NCBI RefSeq assembly: GCF_029338555.1
Contig: NZ_CP119989.1
Span: forward strand, 1,302,001 to 1,366,000
Direction: 5' to 3'
Source of the DNA: Halobaculum marinum
GTDB lineage: Archaea; Halobacteriota; Halobacteria; Halobacteriales; Haloferacaceae
Length of the DNA: 64,000 nt
Below are positions 60,471 to 64,000 of this stretch, piece after piece. A model generated the notes under the pieces. That model was given only the letters and a program-made list of their open reading frames with translations. It had not been told where the DNA came from and searched no databases. Positions within the stretch are counted from its first letter, which is position 1; every line of letters starts with the position of its first letter. Both the position numbers and the translations under genes were made by a program.

Positions 60471-60758
60471 ATGAGCGACGACTCTCCGAACCGAAAGCCG
60501 CTGAGGATGCCGGACGACAACCAGGTGTTCGCCACCGTCACCGAGATGCTCGGCGGGCGACGCGTGACACTGCGCTGTGCCGACGGCGAAGAGCGAATGG
60601 GCCGTATCCCCGGCCGAATGCGCTTCCGAACGTGGGTCAAGGAGGGCGACATCGTCATCGCCGAGCCGTGGGACTGGCAAGACGAGAAGGCCGAGGTCGT
60701 CTGGCGCTACGAGTCCGACGACGCACAGCAGCTTCGCGAAGAAGGCCACATCCAGTAG
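60471..60758 (+). CDS. eif1a: Translation initiation factor aIF1A
   Basis: A 95-aa OB-fold factor that binds the small ribosomal subunit A site during initiation. It contains [40 protein letters not shown] and [20 protein letters not shown], which are diagnostic. The usual C-terminal tail is short. An ACTTATCC box at 60439-60446 lies 25-32 nt before ATG 60471. It is monocistronic. Confidence 0.95.
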   Translation: MSDDSPNRKPLRMPDDNQVFATVTEMLGGRRVTLRCADGEERMGRIPGRMRFRTWVKEGDIVIAEPWDWQDEKAEVVWRYESDDAQQLREEGHIQ

Positions 60759-60872
60759 TCGACCACGCCGAGCGTGCGAGCCACGCTCGCCGCGCAGTCC
60801 GGATCTCTACACAACCACTATACTCCCACTTCTCTCGACGCCAGCGCGTACACTCCCGACTAGCGATGCTGT

Positions 60873-61700
60873 TCACCGCCGCTCGGCTGGCGACGCTTCG
60901 GTGAGCGCGTCCGCGAGGTCGCGCAGGACCGCAGCAGTCTCGCCGAGTCCGTTGCGCCACCGAATCGGCACGTCAGCCTCGCCGTGGCGTGCACCGGCGA
61001 GCGCACCGGCGACGGCGCCGAGCGCCGCTGCCTCGCCGCCACGGCTGACGGACGCGACCGTGGACTCCTCCGGCCCGTCGGCGACCACGGCCTCGTGCAG
61101 CGCGGTCTCCAACAACGCCAGCGCCGGCCCCGCGGTCGCGATAGTCACGGCGGCCCGGTCGCCGACGACCGCGAGCGTCTCCCGAACCGAGACGGGCGCT
61201 CCCCGGTCGAGCGCTACCGTCCGGGCGGTGTCGAGGGCCGCCGCCGTCGTCGCACCGTCGACGAGTTCGCCGACAACGACCGCCACCACCGCGGCGGCCT
61301 CGCGTGTGTCGTCCTCCACGGGGTCGGCGTCGGCCCGCCGCTCGGTCGTATCAGCCGCCGAGGCCGCCCGTTCGCTCGCGGGTGCGTCCACGAGACCGTG
61401 CGGGACGGCGGCCGTCAGCGTTCGACCCGCCGTCGACCCCGCGACGGCTGGCGCCGGCCAGTCCCCCGACTCGCCGATGTGGTCGTGGGCCGTCGCGACA
61501 GCCGCCGCCGTCAAGCCGGTTGTCGTGCCGGCCCGGTGCCCGTCCGCACCGAGCAGTTCCGTCACCCGTCCGTACCGGTCGCGCACCGCCGCCGGCGTGT
61601 CGCCGGTGACTGGTCGACCGAGTGCGTCGCCGCAGGCGAGGCCGATCAGTGCGCCGCGAGCACGTGCTCGCCGCTCGTCCGTGGTCGCGCTGTCGCTCAC
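60873..61700 (-). CDS. ADP-ribosylglycohydrolase-family protein, degenerate active site
   Basis: A 275-aa all-helical protein. It keeps the family opening RGALIGLACGDALGRPV (residues 15-31) and the C-terminal GAVAGALAGARHGEADVP, but the metal-binding motifs are lost. The TDDT-type motif reads GTTTGL (59-63), and the usual GGDTDT reads GGEAAA. It is therefore probably inactive as a hydrolase. GTG 61700 is chosen from a TTTGTC box 24-31 nt upstream; an in-frame ATG at 61730 is the alternative. Confidence 0.75.
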   Translation of the reverse strand: MSDSATTDERRARARGALIGLACGDALGRPVTGDTPAAVRDRYGRVTELLGADGHRAGTTTGLTAAAVATAHDHIGESGDWPAPAVAGSTAGRTLTAAVPHGLVDAPASERAASAADTTERRADADPVEDDTREAAAVVAVVVGELVDGATTAAALDTARTVALDRGAPVSVRETLAVVGDRAAVTIATAGPALALLETALHEAVVADGPEESTVASVSRGGEAAALGAVAGALAGARHGEADVPIRWRNGLGETAAVLRDLADALTEASPAERR

Positions 61701-61795
61701 GGCGTCCGAGTAGGTGAAGAGAGGTGACAAACGTACCGACCCCGTGCCGGCGCAGTCGACCGTCGTGGTCGGCTCGTCGCGGTCCCGGCGGCGAG

Positions 61796-62038
61796 TCAGC
61801 CGTCGACGACCGCCGCCTCGAGGAGGCGTCGCGCGGCGGTTGGGTCCTTCTGTGAGACCACGACGAGTTCCAGTGCGTCCCAGCGGTGACCCCGCCGTCG
61901 CAGGCGGGTGACGGCGTCCGCCAGTCCCTCGTCGAGCTCCTCGTGTTCGAGGAACGCGTCGAGCAGTCGTTCCGCGCGTGTCTCGACCGGTCCGTCGGGG
62001 TCGACGTCGACGGATCGGTCAGTCGGGTTCAGAGTCAT
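61796..62038 (-). CDS. Hypothetical small helical protein
   Basis: An 80-aa acidic protein made of helices (ETRAERLLDAFLEHEELDEG, LADAVTRLRRRGHRWDALEL), ending RRLLEAAVVDG. No family is recognised and no clear box is seen. Codon use fits the genome. It lies between the ADP-ribosylglycohydrolase-like gene and the GTP cyclohydrolase III gene, all on the same strand, with gaps near 95 nt. Confidence 0.55.
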   Translation of the reverse strand: MTLNPTDRSVDVDPDGPVETRAERLLDAFLEHEELDEGLADAVTRLRRRGHRWDALELVVVSQKDPTAARRLLEAAVVDG

Positions 62039-62134
62039 GTGGGTGAGAACGGGAGCAGCGCGCGGCCAGCGATCGCACGCGTCTCTCGTCTCCCTCCACC
62101 CGACACGACTAAGAGCGTGGTGGCCGGCGCCGAC

Positions 62135-62887
62135 TCAGGCGAACTCGACGAGCGTCCCTTCGTAGCGGCAGTCCTCCAGCGCGTGCTTGGCGGCGTAGCC
62201 GGCGTCGTGGGGCGTCTCGCCGCTGCCGACGCCGACCTTCAACTGGACGCCGGCGTCGTCGGCGACGTGGTCGATGGCGCCCATGTACTCGTCGTGGGTG
62301 AGGTCCGGGCAGACGGCGATGACGTTGTCGCCGCCGACGAAGAACGACAGGGCGCCGTGCTCCTCGCGCATGTACTTCATCAGGCTGGCGTAGCCGTGTT
62401 CGATGTTGATGAACGAGTCGAACTCGTTGAGGCGGTCGGTGTACTTCCCCGTCGCGTCGTTCACGTCGAAGTGGGCGATGTGCACGTCGTCGTCGGCCGA
62501 CTCGGTGAGGAACTCGCCCGCGAACGCCTCGCTGCGGTCCGACGACTGCGCGGAGCCGGCGGCCTGGACGCGCTCGGTCGCCGTCTCCAGCGCCTCGATC
62601 GGCACCTCGTCGACGCCGACACCGAGGCTGACGGTGACGGGGAAGCGGTTGCCCACCGACTCCTGGAGGAGTTCGTGGTCGCGGCGGTCGAGGCCGTTCG
62701 TCACGGCCACCATGTTGTCGAAGCGGGTGAAGAAGACGTAGCCCCCCCGGTTGCCGATGTACTGTGCCAGGTCCGCGAACAGGCGTGACTGGAGCGTCTG
62801 GAGGTCCATCTCCCGACGCGGCTCCGGCGTCACGGTCCACGGGCCGTAGTTGTCGATCTGCACCAGGGTCAACTGCGCGGCGGTCAC
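62135..62887 (-). CDS. arfA: GTP cyclohydrolase III (ArfA)
   Basis: A 250-aa enzyme converting GTP to 2-amino-5-formylamino-6-ribosylamino-4-pyrimidinone 5'-phosphate, the first step of archaeal riboflavin and F420 synthesis. It is built of two GGDEF-like ferredoxin repeats. The first contains ADLAQYIGNRGGYVFFTRFD and the second FFVGGDNVIAVCPDLTHDEY with the GGDN metal site. GTG 62887 (MTAAQLTLVQIDNYGPW) is supported by a GCGTATGTG box 27-35 nt upstream. ArfC is encoded at 33249. Confidence 0.94.
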   Translation of the reverse strand: MTAAQLTLVQIDNYGPWTVTPEPRREMDLQTLQSRLFADLAQYIGNRGGYVFFTRFDNMVAVTNGLDRRDHELLQESVGNRFPVTVSLGVGVDEVPIEALETATERVQAAGSAQSSDRSEAFAGEFLTESADDDVHIAHFDVNDATGKYTDRLNEFDSFINIEHGYASLMKYMREEHGALSFFVGGDNVIAVCPDLTHDEYMGAIDHVADDAGVQLKVGVGSGETPHDAGYAAKHALEDCRYEGTLVEFA

Positions 62888-63044
62888 TGTACTCCGAGGG
62901 CGGGGCCGCCGACACATACGCGTTACCGTTCACAGATCCGTGATACCGGAGCGGTTCGCCGGTACCCGAACAAGACCGATGGGACGACCCACCGACCGTC
63001 GCTCCCGGCGACGGCTTCAACACCGTTCCGGCCCAAGCGCGCCC

Positions 63045-63851
63045 GTGATACGCGGCGTCGTACTCGACGTGGACGGGACGGTCGTGCGGGGCCGAGATCC
63101 GATTCCGGGCGCGCCGGCGGCGTTGGTCGACCTGCGCGCGGCGGAGCTCTCGGTGTGTTTCTGCTCGAACAACCCGACGAAGGGGCCGCCGGCGTACGTC
63201 GAGCGACTCGCGGCCGCCGGTATCGACGCGCACGAGTCCGAGGTCGTCACGGCCGCCGACAGCACGGTCGCGTACCTCCGCGACAACCACGCCGACGACG
63301 CGCTGTACGTGCTCGGGGAGGCGGGCCTCGTCGAGCAACTGGAGGCCGCCGACCTGACCGTCACGACCGATCGCGACGCGGCGACCGCCGGCGTCGTCTC
63401 CATCGACCGCTCGTTCGACTACGACGACCTCTGTGGGGCGCTGTGGGCCCTGAACGACGGCACGCCGTACGTCGGAACCGACCCAGACCGCGTCATCCCC
63501 GGCGCCGACGCGTTCGTCCCGGGTTCGGGCGCGGTGATCAACGCCGTCCGCGGCGTCCTCGACCACGACCCGGACGCGGTCCTCGGCAAGCCGTCGGCGA
63601 CGGCGCGAGACCTGGTGCTCGACGCGGTGGGCTGTCCGCCCGAGGAGTGTCTCGTCGTCGGCGACCGCCTCGACACGGACATCGCGCTCGGCGCCGACGC
63701 CGGGATGACGACCGCGCTCGTGTTGACGGGCGTCACCGACCGCGCCGACGTCGCCGACTCCCCATACGACCCAGACTACGTCCTCGACGACCTCTCGGGC
63801 CTCGCCGACGTGCTCGCGGCCGAGTCGACGCCTCAGGAACGTACCGACTGA
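63045..63851 (+). CDS. HAD-IIA family phosphatase (NagD/PNPase-like)
   Basis: A 268-aa haloacid-dehalogenase hydrolase. Motif I is GVVLDVDGTVVRG (residues 5-17, both Asp present), motif II SNNPTKGP, the Lys in AVLGKPSATARDLV, and motif IV VVGDRLDTDIALGADAGM. The cap domain (about 80-170) is of the NagD type. Substrates may be sugar phosphates or phosphoglycolate-like compounds. GTG 63045 is supported by a CTTCAAC box near 63014-63020. It is divergent from arfA. Confidence 0.9.
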   Translation: MIRGVVLDVDGTVVRGRDPIPGAPAALVDLRAAELSVCFCSNNPTKGPPAYVERLAAAGIDAHESEVVTAADSTVAYLRDNHADDALYVLGEAGLVEQLEAADLTVTTDRDAATAGVVSIDRSFDYDDLCGALWALNDGTPYVGTDPDRVIPGADAFVPGSGAVINAVRGVLDHDPDAVLGKPSATARDLVLDAVGCPPEECLVVGDRLDTDIALGADAGMTTALVLTGVTDRADVADSPYDPDYVLDDLSGLADVLAAESTPQERTD

Positions 63852-63942
63852 TCACCCGAACGCGAGTGAACTGGTCGCTCGGAGAATCACGTGTGGTATT
63901 GTCTGACAAAGACTTATGCCGGGTGATGTGGTATGGTGTGTC

Positions 63943-64000
63943 ATGGAAGAGCGCGACTCACCGTACGTCTTCCGCGACGAGCCAGCCGATCCCCTCGAGG
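63943..64000 (+). CDS. Start of a gene cut by the right edge
   Basis: ATG 63943 opens a frame reading MEERDSPYVFRDEPADPLE before the window ends. A CTTATGCC box near 63912-63919 lies 24-31 nt upstream, the usual leaderless spacing, so the start is likely real. Nineteen residues are too few to name a family. Confidence 0.55.
   Translation, partial: MEERDSPYVFRDEPADPLE

Noticed and set aside
1-64000. CRISPR arrays, cas genes, transposases, rRNA genes, riboswitches
   Set aside because: None found on either strand by eye; the only tandem repeat is the 21-bp one near 32600, which has no spacer structure.

Overview
The window is a dense, very GC-rich stretch of an archaeal chromosome, almost certainly from a halophilic archaeon (class Halobacteria; a Haloferacales-like member is my guess, the genus cannot be read). 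Three things support this. The proteins are acidic (Asp/Glu rich). The informational genes are archaeal: TFE, TFS, NAC, SBDS, aIF1A, aTrm56, RNase P Rnp4, GTP cyclohydrolase III and an intron-containing tRNA-Trp. Most genes have a TATA-like box (TTTAAR, TTAT) about 26-30 nt before the start codon, as expected for leaderless mRNAs; I used that spacing repeatedly to choose starts. Only two genes show a clear Shine-Dalgarno site (at 16205 and 42104). No rRNA, CRISPR array, IS element or prophage was seen.

Layout. 1-5.6 kb: transcription factor E with its DUF2110 partner, small hypotheticals, a TbsP-like regulator, and the NAC/TrmI pair. 4.8-12.5 kb: creatininase-type amidohydrolase, O-methyltransferase, membrane protein, methylmalonyl-CoA mutase and epimerase, a MenE-like ligase and an acyl-CoA dehydrogenase. 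12.6-21.3 kb is a sensory region: a 3-TM protein with a HAMP transducer, an MFS transporter, an RHH regulator, UPF0058, a MutS-family ATPase, then an htrI-like transducer translationally coupled to a divergent sensory rhodopsin. 21.4-24.1 kb: DUF2797, a Tat-exported subtilisin beside a BsuPI-type inhibitor, and a 33-aa gene. 24.2-35.4 kb: NAD-sugar epimerase, SDR, aTrm56, TFS, DUF5789, enoyl-CoA hydratase, amidinohydrolase, DUF5797, DUF5787, Nudix, S10 paralogue, ArfC/RibD-type reductase, thioredoxin, IMPase and a 46-aa Cys protein. 35.5-42 kb: HflX (suspected N-terminal frameshift), FUN14, SBDS, MoaC, Nnr, Rnp4-YhbY-MscS. 42.1-45.3 kb: a surface protein, a membrane-bound winged-helix regulator and a membrane-bound subtilisin. 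45.3-55.5 kb: acyl-CoA dehydrogenase, squalene/phytoene synthase, small membrane and zinc proteins, thioredoxin-like protein, RNA-binding protein, MFS, EamA, Lrp plus aminotransferase, HalX response regulator. 55.9-64 kb: IMP dehydrogenase with a palindrome-rich upstream region, DUF5794/5795, tRNA-Trp whose intron carries a two-guide box C/D RNA, aIF1A, a degenerate ADP-ribosylglycohydrolase, GTP cyclohydrolase III, a HAD phosphatase and the start of one more gene.

How the genes work together. Transducers, rhodopsin and response regulator point to light- and chemo-sensing. Mutase, epimerase, two acyl-CoA dehydrogenases and enoyl-CoA hydratase point to acyl-CoA catabolism. ArfA (62135) and ArfC (33249) are the first and third enzymes of the archaeal riboflavin/F420 route, at separate loci. 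Each of two subtilisins has a plausible partner next to it: an inhibitor for one, and a membrane-tethered transcription factor plus surface protein for the other.
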